A stretch of 32,424 nucleotides of DNA. It comes from an uncultured Paracoccaceae bacterium (lineage in GTDB: Bacteria; Pseudomonadota; Alphaproteobacteria; Rhodobacterales; Rhodobacteraceae). Of this stretch, positions 21,075 through 30,282 are shown one piece after another. Positions within the stretch are counted from its first letter, which is position 1. Every line of letters begins with the position of its first letter. Below the pieces are notes generated by a model, which did not search any database, was not told where the DNA came from, and saw only the letters and a list, made by a program, of their open reading frames with translations. The position numbers and the translations under genes were made by a program. The DNA lies in the NCBI GenBank assembly GCA_937916485.1, contig CALFSV010000224.1, positions 1 through 32,424 on the forward strand, in the 5' to 3' direction.

Positions 21075-21914
21075 TCAGAGCCCGACCATGGTTCGGATGT
21101 CCTGCGGGCTGGCGCCTTCGCCGCGATAAAGGGCGATGGCGCGGGCATCGTCACGCTTGGCCAGGCGCCGTCCGGTGTTATCCCTGATCAGCCGGTGATG
21201 ATGATAGAGCGGCTGCGGCAATTCCAGTAGCGCCTGCAAGAGCACATGGATCACCGTCGCCTCGAACAGGTCAACCCCGCGCACCACATGGGTCACGCCC
21301 TGCGCGGCATCATCCACCACAACCGCCAGATGGTAGGAGGTGCCAAAATCGCGCCGCGCCAGCACCACGTCGCCCACGTCGTGGATCAGATGGTGCGGGG
21401 ACGGATCATGGGTGCCCGCATGTTCTGGCCCCGTCTCGTCAAACACCAAAGCCTTGGCCATTGCACAGGCCTTCGCCATGTCCAGCCGCATGGCCCCATC
21501 GGGCAAGGGCCCGGTGCGAGGATGTGTGTGGCGGCAGGTGCCGGGATAAACGATCCCGTCCGGGCCAAGCCGCGCGCCCTCTTGCGGGGCAGAGGCGGCG
21601 TCCATGATGTCGCGGCGCGAACAGGTGCAGGGGTACAGAAGGCCCATGTCCCAAAGGCGCTCCAGCGCGGCCCGATACGCGGGCAGCCGCTCGGATTGGC
21701 GCATCACCGGCGTCTGCCATGTCAGGCCAAGCCAGTGCAGATCATCGAAAATCTGCGCCTCCCAGGCGGGTTTGCTGCGTTGCTGGTCGATATCCTCGAT
21801 CCGCAAAAGGAATGTGGCCCCCATCGCCTGCGCCATGTCAAAGGCGGTGATCGCCGAAAAGGCATGGCCCAGATGCAGCGGCCCTGTGGGCGAGGGCGCA
21901 AAGCGCGTGATCAC
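21075..21914 (-). CDS. gluQ: glutamyl-queuosine tRNA(Asp) synthetase
   Basis: Truncated class I glutamyl-tRNA synthetase paralogue that glutamylates queuosine 34 of tRNA-Asp. The HIGH-like motif is HLGH in [19 protein letters not shown] zinc-ligand cluster is visible (CTCSRRD, then YPGTC), and the KMSKS-like motif is RLAKRD. At 279 residues it lacks the anticodon-binding domain of GluRS, which identifies the Q-type. The start is the GTG at 21914, overlapping the trmFO stop as GTGA. The longer ORF upstream is the trmFO 3' end in another frame. Confidence 0.94.
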   Translation of the reverse strand: MITRFAPSPTGPLHLGHAFSAITAFDMAQAMGATFLLRIEDIDQQRSKPAWEAQIFDDLHWLGLTWQTPVMRQSERLPAYRAALERLWDMGLLYPCTCSRRDIMDAASAPQEGARLGPDGIVYPGTCRHTHPRTGPLPDGAMRLDMAKACAMAKALVFDETGPEHAGTHDPSPHHLIHDVGDVVLARRDFGTSYHLAVVVDDAAQGVTHVVRGVDLFEATVIHVLLQALLELPQPLYHHHRLIRDNTGRRLAKRDDARAIALYRGEGASPQDIRTMVGL

Positions 21915-23269
21915 TCCGCAGCGAGCGACTGCGGAGCAAGCCAGCCGCTCCAATCCTCTTTGGCGCGGTCGGTATAGCCTTTGTACCGCTCTTTACGGCC
22001 CCTGCGACCACCCCGCATACCGTCAAGTGGTGGGAAGAGGCCAAAGTTGACGTTCATAGGCTGAAACGTCTTGGCCTCGGCCCCGCCGGTGATGTGGTGG
22101 ACCAGCGCGCCCATGGCCGTGGTGGCGGGCACCGGGGGTAGGGCGACGCCCTGCGCCTGAGCTGCTGCCATGCGACCGGCCAGAAGGCCCATCGCGGCGG
22201 ACTCTACATAGCCCTCAACCCCGGTGATCTGACCGGCAAAGCGGATGTTGGGCCGCGACTTCAGGCGCATCTCGGCATCGAGCAAGGTGGGCGAGTTGAT
22301 GAAGGTATTGCGATGGATGCCGCCCAGTCGGGCAAATTGCGCGTCCTCAAGCCCAGGGATGGTCCGGAAAACAGCGGCTTGCGAGCCGTACTTCATCTTG
22401 GTCTGAAAGCCCACGATATTGTAAAGCGTGCCAAGCGCATTGTCGCGGCGCAGCTGGACGACGGCGTAAGGCTTGTTGGCCGGATCATGAGCGTTGGTCA
22501 GGCCGATCGGCTTCATCGGGCCAAAGCGCAGGGTCTCGCGGCCGCGCTCTGCCATCACCTCGATGGGCAGGCAGCCGTCAAAGTAGCCTGCCGTTTCGCC
22601 CTCGTGAAACTCGGTCTTTTCGGCGGCCAGCAGGGCGTCGATGAATGCCTCATACTGGTCCTTGGTCATCGGGCAGTTGAGGTAGGCGGTCTGCTCTTCC
22701 TCGGTCTCGCCCTTGTCGTAGCGGGACTGCATCCAGGCCACGTCCATGTTCACGCTGTCAAAGTGAACGATGGGGGCGATGGCATCAAAGAACGCCAGTG
22801 CATCCGCGCCGGTTTCGGCCCGGATCGATTCCGCCAGCGCGCCCGAGGTCAGAGGCCCGGTTGCAATGATCCACTGACCTTCTGAAGGAAGTTCTGTAAC
22901 CTCTTCATAGCTCACCGAAATGTTCGGATGTGCCTTGAGTGCGGCGGTCACGGAGGCGGCAAAGGGATCACGGTCCACGGCCAGGGCACCACCAGCAGGC
23001 AGCCGGTGTTTGGTCGCCATCTCCATGATCAGCCCGCCAGCCGCCCGCATCTCCCAATGCAGAAGGCCGACCGCGTTCTGCTCATCGTCGTCCGAGCGGA
23101 AGGAGTTGGAGCAGACCATTTCCGCCATTTCGCCCGTGCGATGGGCAAAGGTGCCGACCTTGGGCCGCATTTCGTGGATGACCACGGACAGGCCCGCGTT
23201 TGCGGCCTGCCACGCAGCCTCGGATCCGGCCATGCCGCCGCCAATGATATGGAGTGTTTTGTCAGTCAT
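21911..23269 (-). CDS. trmFO: methylenetetrahydrofolate--tRNA-(uracil-5-)-methyltransferase TrmFO
   Basis: FAD- and folate-dependent enzyme that makes m5U54 in the tRNA T-loop. The FAD-binding [15 protein letters not shown] is at residues 7-21. The expected catalytic cysteines appear as Cys53 ([10 protein letters not shown]) and Cys233 ([15 protein letters not shown]). The 452-residue length is typical. ATG 23269 is chosen because the Rossmann motif then lies at the family-typical distance; ATG 23305 would add 12 residues. It overlaps gluQ by 4 bp, joining two tRNA-modification genes. It lies 48 bp downstream of the outer-membrane-like gene. Confidence 0.95.
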   Translation of the reverse strand: MTDKTLHIIGGGMAGSEAAWQAANAGLSVVIHEMRPKVGTFAHRTGEMAEMVCSNSFRSDDDEQNAVGLLHWEMRAAGGLIMEMATKHRLPAGGALAVDRDPFAASVTAALKAHPNISVSYEEVTELPSEGQWIIATGPLTSGALAESIRAETGADALAFFDAIAPIVHFDSVNMDVAWMQSRYDKGETEEEQTAYLNCPMTKDQYEAFIDALLAAEKTEFHEGETAGYFDGCLPIEVMAERGRETLRFGPMKPIGLTNAHDPANKPYAVVQLRRDNALGTLYNIVGFQTKMKYGSQAAVFRTIPGLEDAQFARLGGIHRNTFINSPTLLDAEMRLKSRPNIRFAGQITGVEGYVESAAMGLLAGRMAAAQAQGVALPPVPATTAMGALVHHITGGAEAKTFQPMNVNFGLFPPLDGMRGGRRGRKERYKGYTDRAKEDWSGWLAPQSLAAE

Positions 23270-23317
23270 CCGGCTGATGTATCGCAAGGCAAGGGGCCTT
23301 GCCAAGTCAGGATGCGA

Positions 23318-24127
23318 TTAGTGCCCCAGATGGGCAAGAGACAGTCCACCAAGGTCCGTCGCAAAAAGACGCCCTGTCTCACCCAAACCAAATTCGATTC
23401 CCACAGTCAGGCCAAGCGCCTGCGACCCGTTTGTCTCGCGCCGGGTGAGGCCTGCCAGATAGCGGCGACCGGGCTGGGCGGCATCCCCCACACCAAGACT
23501 TTGGGTATTGGCGGCGTAAGAGTAGTCGTCCGCCAAAACGTCCATCCAGTCGCCATATGCAAAGTAATCACCTGCCATCTGCATCTCGGCCCCTAGTCCG
23601 ACGATGTAGTAGTCGCCTATTTCGGCGTCGGTCGAGTAGCGATAGATCAAACCCGATGCTCTGATACGTGGCGTAAGCTGTTCTTCCAGAACGAAAGTCA
23701 CGGAGAACGCTCCGGTAGGACCCATATGGGCCATGGCATAGCGACCATCAATGACCATGTCGCCGGTGTCGTAGCGCATGCGCATCCCGAAAATCACCTC
23801 GGCGTCACCAAAGGCCCGATCCGTGCTGTACTGAACCTCGGTCCCAAAGGTCAGGTTGGGGCGAAGGCGGCTGAACAGGATCAGCCGGGCATCTGCAAGT
23901 CCCTCGGATTCCGTCCCGTCAGGCGGGATGCCCACAAGGCCGGTCGTCGCGCTGAATTGCAGGCCATAGCCCCGGAAAGAGGTCATGGTGTCAACGGTCA
24001 GCCGGGCCAGCGCGTCTGGACCCTGTCCGGCAAACAAACCCAAATCCAACCGCGCCTCAAGACCCTGCGCCATGGTCGCGGATCCGGTTGCCGCCAGCAT
24101 CGCTGACATCACAAGCACCTTGATCAT
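23318..24127 (-). CDS. exported protein of outer-membrane beta-barrel character, family not recognised
   Basis: A 269-residue protein with a clear signal peptide (MIKVLVMSAMLAATGSATMA, cleavage probably at AMA/Q or just after). Many alternating hydrophobic/polar strands rich in Tyr, Gly and Arg follow (for example AEVIFGMRMRYDTG and DYYIVGLGAEMQMAG). This fits a small beta-barrel, but the last residues (LSLAHLGH) lack a terminal aromatic. AGGAG stands 7-8 nt before the ATG. The gene begins 27 bp after gyrA and is likely cotranscribed with it, although no functional link is obvious. No function is assigned. Confidence 0.75.
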   Translation of the reverse strand: MIKVLVMSAMLAATGSATMAQGLEARLDLGLFAGQGPDALARLTVDTMTSFRGYGLQFSATTGLVGIPPDGTESEGLADARLILFSRLRPNLTFGTEVQYSTDRAFGDAEVIFGMRMRYDTGDMVIDGRYAMAHMGPTGAFSVTFVLEEQLTPRIRASGLIYRYSTDAEIGDYYIVGLGAEMQMAGDYFAYGDWMDVLADDYSYAANTQSLGVGDAAQPGRRYLAGLTRRETNGSQALGLTVGIEFGLGETGRLFATDLGGLSLAHLGH

Positions 24128-24154
24128 CTTATCGCTCCTGCTGAGGGCGGCACT

Positions 24155-26941
24155 TTAGGTTTCGGGTGTATCGGGCGCGGCACTGGGATCAGCAGCTTCA
24201 CCTGTCTCAGCTATCGCTTCGGTGACCTCTTCCTGTTCTGCAATCCACGCAACAGATACGACAACTTCACCAGGGGCGGTGTCGAACACCTTGACCCCAC
24301 CCGCACTGCGCGAGCGGAAGCTGATGCCATCGACGGGCACCCGGATCGACTGACCGGTCGAGGTGACAAGCATCACCTGATCGCCATGCTCAGCCGGGAA
24401 AGTGGTGACCAAAGGCCCGCCACGCATCGCCTTGTCCATCGCCGACACACCCATGCCGCCGCGTCCGCGGACAGGATAATCGTGGCTGGACGACAGCTTA
24501 CCCGATCCTTTTGCGGTAATAGTCAAAAGCAGGTTTTCGGCGGCCGACATCTCGGCAAAGCGCTCAAGGGACAGTTGCCCGGCGGGCGTCGCCTCCTCGT
24601 CGTCGTCAAGTTCCACCTCGTCACCGGCCCCTTCCTGGGCGCGGCGCATCTTGAGGTAGGCGACGCGCTCTTCCGGGGTGGCCTCAAAGTGGCGGATCAC
24701 GGCCATCGACACGACCTTGTCGTCGCCCAACAGGCGGATGCCCCGAACACCGGTGGAATCCCGGCCCTTGAACACCCGGACATCAGTTGTGGGAAAGCGG
24801 ATCGCACGGCCGCTATCCGTGACCAGCATGACATCATCGTCCTCGGAACAGATGCGGGCGTTGACCAATTTCGTTTCTTCATCAGGCAGTTTCATGGCGA
24901 TCTTGCCATTCGACTTGACGTTGGTGAAATCAGACAGGGCGTTGCGGCGCACATCCCCGGCAGAGGTCGCAAAGACGATCTGCAAAGTGTCCCAATCTTC
25001 TTCCGGCCGGTCGACGGGCATGATCGCCGCAATCGACACCCCGCCGGGGATCGGCAGGATATTGACGATTGCCTTGCCCTTTGCCGTGCGCGAGCCGAGT
25101 GGCAGGCGCCAGGTCTTGAGCTTGTAGACCATCCCGTCGGTCGTAAAGAACAGCAACTGCGTGTGGGTATTGGCCACAAAGAGGGTGGTGACCACGTCCT
25201 CTTCCTTGGTGGCCATGGAGCTCAGGCCTTTGCCGCCGCGACGCTGGGCGCGGAAATCGGTGAGCGGGGTACGCTTGATATAACCGGACTGGGTGACGGT
25301 GACGACCATGTCCTCACGCTCGATCAGGTCCTCGTCTTCCATATCCCCGGCCCAGTCGATGATCTCGGTCCGGCGGGGAACGGCGAAAAGGTCGCGCACT
25401 TCGGTCAATTCATCACGGATGATCTGCAGGATGCGTTGACGCGAGCCCAAAATTTCAAGGTATTCGCGGATCTTGCCCGCCAGCTCCTGCAATTCGTCCG
25501 TAACTTCCTTGACGCCCAACTGGGTAAGGCGCTGCAGGCGCAGCTCCAGAATGGCGCGGGCCTGGGTTTCGGACAGGTTATAGGTGCCGTCTTCGTTGGC
25601 CGTATGTGTCGGATCATCGATCAGGGCGATGTATTCAAGGATGTCCTGGGCCGGCCAACGGCGGGTCATCAGCTTTTCCCGCGCCTCGGCGGCATCAGCA
25701 GACGATCGGATGGTGCGAACGATCTCGTCCACATTCGACACGGCGACCGCCAGACCACACAGGATATGGCTCCGCTCGCGGGCCTTGCGCAGCTCAAACG
25801 CCGTGCGGCGGGCAACAACATCCTCGCGGAAGTCTATGAAATTGGTGAGGAAAGATCGCAGCGTCAACTGCTCGGGCCGGCCACCATTCAGGGCCAGCAT
25901 GTTGCAGCCGAACGAGGTTTGCATCGGGGTGAACCGATAAAGCTGGTTCAACACCACCTCGGCCGTGGCATCCCGCTTCAGCTCAACCACCACGCGGACA
26001 CCATTGCGGTCGCTTTCGTCCTGAACGTGGGCAATGCCTTCAATCCGCTTTTCGCGGGCCGCTTCGGCAATCTTGTCGATCATCGAGGATTTGTTCACCT
26101 GGTAGGGGATCTCGGTCACGATGATCGCCCAACGGTCCTTGCGCAATTCCTCGGTATGGGTTTTCGCCCGCATGATGACCGAGCCGCGACCTTCAAGGTA
26201 GGCCTTGCGGGCGCCAGCCCGCCCCAGCATCAGACCGCCGGTGGGAAAGTCGGGACCCGGGACGTATTGGATCAAGTCTTCAGAGGTCAGATCCGGCTCA
26301 TCAATCAGGGCCAGGGTGGCGTTGATGACTTCGCCAAGGTTGTGGGGCGGAATATTGGTGGCCATGCCGACGGCAATACCGCCCGCACCATTGACCAGCA
26401 TATTGGGAAAGCGGGCAGGCAGAACGCTGGGTTCGCGGTCCTTGCCGTCGTAGTTGTCCTGAAAATCGACCGTGTCCTTGTCGATGTCGGCCAAGAGATA
26501 GGCCGCCGGCTTGTCCATCCGCACTTCGGTATAGCGCATGGCCGCCGGGTTATCCCCGTCCATGGAGCCAAAGTTGCCCTGACCATCCAGCAAAGGCAGT
26601 GACATGGAAAAGTCCTGCGCCATGCGGGCGAGGGCCTCGTAGATCGCAGAATCGCCATGCGGGTGGTATTTACCCATCACGTCGCCGACGGGGCGGGCCG
26701 ATTTGCGGTAGGATTTGTCGTGGGTGTTCCCGACCTCATGCATCGCATAAAGGATGCGCCGGTGCACAGGTTTCAGGCCATCGCGAAGATCCGGAATCGC
26801 CCGGCTCACGATAACGCTCATCGCGTAATCGAGGTAGGATGTCTTCATCTCATCCGTGATCGAAATGCTCGGCCCCGTGTAGGCCGAGGGCGGCATCGCG
26901 GAATCGTCATCATTTTCAGGCGGTTGGGGGATATCGCTCAC
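24155..26941 (-). CDS. gyrA: DNA gyrase subunit A
   Basis: Breakage-reunion subunit that introduces negative supercoils together with GyrB. The active-site Tyr is 137 (AAMRYTEV). The quinolone-determining region ([19 protein letters not shown]) has Ser98 and Glu102 at the positions of E. coli Ser83 and Asp87, so no classical Ser-to-Leu resistance change is present. The GyrA box QRRGGKG lies in the C-terminal beta-pinwheel and separates it from ParC. The 928 residues include acidic, linker-like segments in the C-terminal half ([12 protein letters not shown]). It heads a minus-strand series gyrA, exported protein, trmFO, gluQ, and is divergent from the Usg gene. Confidence 0.97.
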   Translation of the reverse strand: MSDIPQPPENDDDSAMPPSAYTGPSISITDEMKTSYLDYAMSVIVSRAIPDLRDGLKPVHRRILYAMHEVGNTHDKSYRKSARPVGDVMGKYHPHGDSAIYEALARMAQDFSMSLPLLDGQGNFGSMDGDNPAAMRYTEVRMDKPAAYLLADIDKDTVDFQDNYDGKDREPSVLPARFPNMLVNGAGGIAVGMATNIPPHNLGEVINATLALIDEPDLTSEDLIQYVPGPDFPTGGLMLGRAGARKAYLEGRGSVIMRAKTHTEELRKDRWAIIVTEIPYQVNKSSMIDKIAEAAREKRIEGIAHVQDESDRNGVRVVVELKRDATAEVVLNQLYRFTPMQTSFGCNMLALNGGRPEQLTLRSFLTNFIDFREDVVARRTAFELRKARERSHILCGLAVAVSNVDEIVRTIRSSADAAEAREKLMTRRWPAQDILEYIALIDDPTHTANEDGTYNLSETQARAILELRLQRLTQLGVKEVTDELQELAGKIREYLEILGSRQRILQIIRDELTEVRDLFAVPRRTEIIDWAGDMEDEDLIEREDMVVTVTQSGYIKRTPLTDFRAQRRGGKGLSSMATKEEDVVTTLFVANTHTQLLFFTTDGMVYKLKTWRLPLGSRTAKGKAIVNILPIPGGVSIAAIMPVDRPEEDWDTLQIVFATSAGDVRRNALSDFTNVKSNGKIAMKLPDEETKLVNARICSEDDDVMLVTDSGRAIRFPTTDVRVFKGRDSTGVRGIRLLGDDKVVSMAVIRHFEATPEERVAYLKMRRAQEGAGDEVELDDDEEATPAGQLSLERFAEMSAAENLLLTITAKGSGKLSSSHDYPVRGRGGMGVSAMDKAMRGGPLVTTFPAEHGDQVMLVTSTGQSIRVPVDGISFRSRSAGGVKVFDTAPGEVVVSVAWIAEQEEVTEAIAETGEAADPSAAPDTPET

Positions 26942-27132
26942 GTTTGGGCCTCGGTTCTGCCACAGCTATATGTTGTTGTCGCTTTGTATATCAGACACGA
27001 GCTTTGGGGTGCAATGGCCGATCCCCCTTTGCGGTGGCAGCCAGGCTTATGGGCTGCTAACAAATTGTCTTTATTGACAAATTAATGCCTTGTGCTCGAC
27101 CCTTGATCAGGCGTCAAGACCAGGAGCAGCAA

Positions 27133-27423
27133 ATGACAGAAACACCTTCCGCAACCACCCCCAACGAAACCGAGCTTATGCTAAAGGGCTACGGGCTGAC
27201 CATCGCAGAGGTCCTTTACCGATTGCCCGACTATCCGTCTGTTCTGAACACCTTTGTCTGGCAGGACTACGATCTGGCCCCCGACCATCCCCGCCTGTTC
27301 CAGTTCATCGAGTATTGGCAGGACGAAATCGAAGGCCCGCTGCATTCGATCCGGTTCAGCCACCGCAAGATGATCAGCCCCGGAGAATGGCGCCATGTGA
27401 CGGGGGAGTTTCGCTATCACTAG
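27133..27423 (+). CDS. usg: Usg-family protein
   Basis: A 96-residue cytoplasmic protein matching the alphaproteobacterial Usg family, first noted beside trp genes. Its molecular function is not established. Characteristic sequence is LKGYGLTIAEVLYRLPDYPS, TFVWQDYDLAPDHPRL and EIEGPLHSIRFSH. The ATG at 27133 has AGGAG 6 nt upstream; the frame is open further upstream, but that part is not family-like. The 191-bp gap to gyrA must hold divergent promoters, but none is clear. A CTTGA-N7-TCAAG inverted repeat lies at 27102-27118. Confidence 0.88.
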   Translation: MTETPSATTPNETELMLKGYGLTIAEVLYRLPDYPSVLNTFVWQDYDLAPDHPRLFQFIEYWQDEIEGPLHSIRFSHRKMISPGEWRHVTGEFRYH

Positions 27424-27430
27424 CCTGGCA

Positions 27431-27486
27431 GGGGGCGCTGCCCCCACGCCTTCGGCGCCCCCCGGGATATTTGGGGCGAGATGAGG
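27431..27486 (+). repeat. gene-3'-end element after usg (copy B)
   Basis: In the usg direction there is a perfect hairpin GGGGGC-GCT-GCCCCC (27431-27445), a second hairpin CGCC-TTC-GGCG (27447-27457), then CCCCCC-GGG-ATATTT-GGGG and CGAGATGAG (27458-27485). It is the near-identical mirror of copy C. It starts 7 bp after the stop codon. Confidence 0.7.
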
Positions 27487-27609
27487 AACCCCCATCTCGC
27501 CCCGCAAGAACGGCTCAAGTCCATCCTCACCTCGCACGGCCATCGGCTTCCCAGCCTGTACCGCTAGGCCACTCTGGCGAGTTAACCTTAATGGACGGTT
27601 AAGCCCCCC

Positions 27610-27681
27610 CTCATCTCGCCCAAAATATCCTCGGGGGGGGCACGGCCCCGCAGGGGACGGGCGGGGGGCAGACAGCCCCCC
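27610..27681 (-). repeat. gene-3'-end element after ocd (copy C)
   Basis: In the ocd direction there is a perfect hairpin GGGGGGC-N5-GCCCCCC (27663-27681), a second hairpin CCCC-N3-GGGG (27646-27656), then CCCCCC-GAGG-ATATTTT-GGG and CGAGATGAG (27638 down to 27610). The ~123 bp between copies B and C (27487-27609) shows no gene. Confidence 0.7.
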
Positions 27682-27706
27682 TGCGACGGCGGATTTCGGG
27701 CCATCG

Positions 27707-28783
27707 TCAGGGTTGGGCGCGCATCAGCATCCCGAAAAGATCGCGCGGGTCATCAGGATCGGCCACCAAGTCCAGATTTTCATAAAGCCCGGTTTCCTGC
27801 GCCTTTTGCCTGACATAGCGCAGCGCCGAAAAGTCTTCGATCGCGAAGCCGACAGAGTCGAAGAGCGTGATCTGTTCGCTCCTTTCCCGGCCGGGGCGCA
27901 GACCTGCCATCACCCGCCAAAGCTCGATCACCGGGTGATCGGGGGCAAGCTGCTGGATCTCGCCCTCGACTCTGGTTTGGGGAGGATATTCCACAAAGAT
28001 GTCGGAGCGATGGAGGATGTCTGGGTGAAGCTCTGTCTTGCCCGGACAATCGCCGCCGATGGCGTTGATATGCACGCCGGGCCCGACCATGTTGTCGGTC
28101 AGGATGGTGGAAGACCTTTTGTCCGCCGTGACGGTCGTGATGATCTCGGCCCCTTCGATGGCCTCCTCCGGCGTTGCGCAAGGGACAATCGTCAGCGCGT
28201 TGCCAGCAAGGTTGTGGGCGCATTTGCGCGTTGCATCGGGATCGATGTCGTAGAGACGCACCGTTGTCACCCCGACGATTTCGGCAAAGGCCAGGCATTG
28301 AAACTCGGACTGGGCGCCATTTCCGATGACGGCCATGGTCCGCGCATCCTTCGGTACAAGGTGACGACCGGCCAGGGCCGACATGGCGGCTGTTCGTAGG
28401 GCCGTCAGCAGGGTCATTTCCGACAACAAAACCGGATAGCCGGATGAGACTTCGGCCAGCAGCCCGAAGGCGGTGACGGTCTGCAGCCCCTCGGCCATGT
28501 TCTTGGGGTGGCCGTTGACGTATTTGAACCCATAGAGCGCACCGTCCGATGTGGGCATCAACTCGATAACACCAACGTCCGAATGGCTGGCCACCCTTGG
28601 CGTCTTGTCGAACTGCTCCCACCTTAGAAAGTCCTGTTCGATCTCATGGGCCAGATCGGCCAGCATCCGGCGCAGCCCCACCCGGTGCACCAGCCGCATC
28701 ATGTTGTCGACGCTCACAAAGGGTACCATGGCCAGATGCGAGGCCAAGGGGGGCGTGTGTGGGGCGGCGTGTGTGCTGGTCAT
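27707..28783 (-). CDS. ocd: ornithine cyclodeaminase
   Basis: NAD+-dependent conversion of L-ornithine to L-proline plus ammonia. The 358-residue protein fits the ornithine cyclodeaminase/mu-crystallin family: MVPFVSVDNMMRLV at the N-terminus, substrate Lys87 in YGFKYVNGHPKN, the dinucleotide-binding VIGNGAQSEF near 152-161, and the catalytic Asp245 in AIGGDCPGKTELHPDIL. Its ATG overlaps the arginase stop (ATGA), so the two steps arginine to ornithine to proline are co-translated. The alternative activity of family relatives on other amino acids is less likely given that partner. Confidence 0.94.
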   Translation of the reverse strand: MTSTHAAPHTPPLASHLAMVPFVSVDNMMRLVHRVGLRRMLADLAHEIEQDFLRWEQFDKTPRVASHSDVGVIELMPTSDGALYGFKYVNGHPKNMAEGLQTVTAFGLLAEVSSGYPVLLSEMTLLTALRTAAMSALAGRHLVPKDARTMAVIGNGAQSEFQCLAFAEIVGVTTVRLYDIDPDATRKCAHNLAGNALTIVPCATPEEAIEGAEIITTVTADKRSSTILTDNMVGPGVHINAIGGDCPGKTELHPDILHRSDIFVEYPPQTRVEGEIQQLAPDHPVIELWRVMAGLRPGRERSEQITLFDSVGFAIEDFSALRYVRQKAQETGLYENLDLVADPDDPRDLFGMLMRAQP

Positions 28784-29709
28784 GCGAAGCTCCGTGTCGG
28801 CCGGTCAAAGATCCGCCGTCCCAGAAGCGAGGCCGTCAGGTCCACCATCAGGGAGGCTGTTCGTCCGCGATCGTCAAGGAAGGGGTTCAGCTCTACGAGG
28901 TCAAGCGAGCCGACAAGCCCGCTATCGCAGAGCATTTCCATCACCAGATGCCCCTCCCGCACGGTCGCACCACCCGGGACTGTCGTGCCGACGGCAGGTG
29001 CGACGGATGGGTCAAGGAAGTCGACATCCAGCGATACATGCAAAAGTCCTTCCACGGCGGCCACCCGGTTTAGGAATTCGGCCAAAGGGGTCCGTATCCC
29101 CACCTCGTCGATCATCCGCATGTCGACCAGTGTCATGTCGAGATCCTCGAGCGCGGCGCGTTCGGCCCCGTCCACGGACCGCAGCCCGATCATGCAGACA
29201 TTCTGGCTTGGCACCGTTGCCGGCAGAGGGGGGAAGGCGTCAAACCCCGGCCGTCCGGTGACATAGGCGACGGGCGTTCCATGCAGGTTGCCACTGTCGC
29301 TGCTGTCGGGCGTATGAAAGTCACTATGCGCATCCAGCCACAGCACGAAAAGCGGTCTGCCTTGCGCCTGAGCATGGGCCGCCATACCCGCCACGGACCC
29401 CAGCGAAAGGGCGTGGTCGCCGCCCAGAAAGATCGGCAGCCCCTTCGGCGCCTCATCTCGTGCCGCCTGCATCAGGGTTTGGGTCCAGCCGACGTTTTCG
29501 GTTAAAGCATGGACCAGCGGGTTGGGCGACGGCGCCACATCGACTTTGGCCGCCGCAAGGTTGCCCCGGTCGGTGACGGAATGGCCAAGGGCGGTCAGCG
29601 CCTCGGCCAGTCCAGCGGTGCGAAAGGCGTCCGGTCCCATCAGGCAACCACGGCGTCGTTTGCCGCAATCCACCGGGGCGCCGATTAGGATGATGTTTTT
29701 CTGTGTCAT
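28780..29709 (-). CDS. rocF: arginase
   Basis: Mn-dependent hydrolysis of L-arginine to ornithine and urea. Metal ligands are visible: His99 (LGGDHALSLG), Asp126/His128/Asp130 (WLDAHSDFHT) and Asp228/Asp230 (SLDVDFLDPSVAPAVGT). The 309-residue length is typical of the arginase rather than the agmatinase branch, and coupling to ocd supports arginine as the substrate. It is the first gene of the minus-strand pair, divergent from an Lrp/AsnC regulator with an 85-bp shared control region. Confidence 0.94.
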   Translation of the reverse strand: MTQKNIILIGAPVDCGKRRRGCLMGPDAFRTAGLAEALTALGHSVTDRGNLAAAKVDVAPSPNPLVHALTENVGWTQTLMQAARDEAPKGLPIFLGGDHALSLGSVAGMAAHAQAQGRPLFVLWLDAHSDFHTPDSSDSGNLHGTPVAYVTGRPGFDAFPPLPATVPSQNVCMIGLRSVDGAERAALEDLDMTLVDMRMIDEVGIRTPLAEFLNRVAAVEGLLHVSLDVDFLDPSVAPAVGTTVPGGATVREGHLVMEMLCDSGLVGSLDLVELNPFLDDRGRTASLMVDLTASLLGRRIFDRPTRSFA

Positions 29710-29743
29710 ATTTCCTTATCTGCCCGAACCGGGGATGAAACCA

Positions 29744-29769
29744 CTGATCAAATCGTGCAATAAGATCAG
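29744..29769. promoter_or_regulatory. palindromic operator candidate between rocF and the Lrp-type gene
   Basis: Perfect inverted repeat CTGATC (29744-29749) / GATCAG (29764-29769) with a 14-bp centre rich in A/T. It sits in the middle of the only control region shared by rocF and the divergent regulator. This is the expected place for an Lrp/AsnC-type site. Confidence 0.5.
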
Positions 29770-29794
29770 GAAGTGTCCAAAGTGAGCAGACCAG

Positions 29795-30235
29795 ATGGAC
29801 GAATTGGATCAACGCCTGATCGCAGCCCTCAGGCGCGATGGGCGGGCATCGCTGTCAGAGCTTGCCGCGTGCTTGCAGGTGACCCGGACCACGGTTCGCG
29901 CCCGCATGTCCCGGCTGGTGGAACGGGGTGAGATTGCAGGCTTTACCGTGCAGACCCGCGCTGATGTGGTGGCAAGCCCCGTCAGGGGGCTGATGATGCT
30001 GGGCATTGAGGGGCGGGGGACAGAACGGACCATGGCCCGCTTGTCAGGCATGTCAGAGGTGCTGGCAGTCCATTCCACCAATGGCACCTGGGATCTGATT
30101 GTCGAAATCGGCACGAATACGCTTGAGGCGTTCAACGCGGTGCTGTTTGCGATCCGCAGGCTTGAAGGGGTCACCCGAAGTGAAACCAGCCTGTTGTTGT
30201 CAACCCGTCGGGCGGGCAGACCGGTCGTCAGATAG
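29795..30235 (+). CDS. Lrp/AsnC family transcriptional regulator, probable regulator of arginine catabolism
   Basis: A 146-residue protein with the N-terminal winged helix-turn-helix (MDELDQRLIAALRRDGR, then LSELAACLQVTRTTVRARMSRL). A C-terminal RAM-type effector domain follows (VLAVHSTNGTWDLIVEIGTNT and similar). Lrp-type regulators adjacent to arginase/ocd typically sense arginine or ornithine and activate the pathway. Divergent placement and the palindrome at 29744-29769 support that role here, but it is inference. The C-terminal codons and stop lie in a perfect 12-bp tandem duplication. Confidence 0.88.
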   Translation: MDELDQRLIAALRRDGRASLSELAACLQVTRTTVRARMSRLVERGEIAGFTVQTRADVVASPVRGLMMLGIEGRGTERTMARLSGMSEVLAVHSTNGTWDLIVEIGTNTLEAFNAVLFAIRRLEGVTRSETSLLLSTRRAGRPVVR

Positions 30236-30247
30236 GTCGTCAGATAG
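30224..30247 (+). repeat. 12-bp tandem duplication at the Lrp-type gene's stop codon
   Basis: GTCGTCAGATAG occurs twice in tandem (30224-30235 and 30236-30247). The first copy ends in the gene's TAG stop and the second supplies a backup in-frame TAG. Confidence 0.9.
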
Positions 30248-30249
30248 GC

Positions 30250-30282
30250 GGCCTTTCAGGGCGTCAGAAAGCCCCTCAGGCC
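30250..30282. terminator. hairpin between convergent Lrp-type gene and dsbB, possible bidirectional terminator
   Basis: GGCCT (30250-30254) pairs with AGGCC (30278-30282) and the inner GGGC (30259-30262) with GCCC (30271-30274). There is no T-run on either side, and it overlaps the dsbB stop codon, so a terminator role is uncertain. Confidence 0.35.

Noticed and set aside
23288..23303. GGCAAGG-GG-CCTTGCC hairpin before trmFO as a terminator
   Set aside because: No T-run on the minus strand, and it lies within a tightly spaced gene series.
24386..26602. 738-codon plus-strand open frame opposite gyrA
   Set aside because: Antisense shadow; Gly/His/Arg-rich with no recognisable domain.
27102..27118. 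FNR-like site upstream of usg
   Set aside because: CTTGA-N7-TCAAG has one base too many between half-sites compared with TTGAT-N4-ATCAA; only a plain inverted repeat can be claimed.
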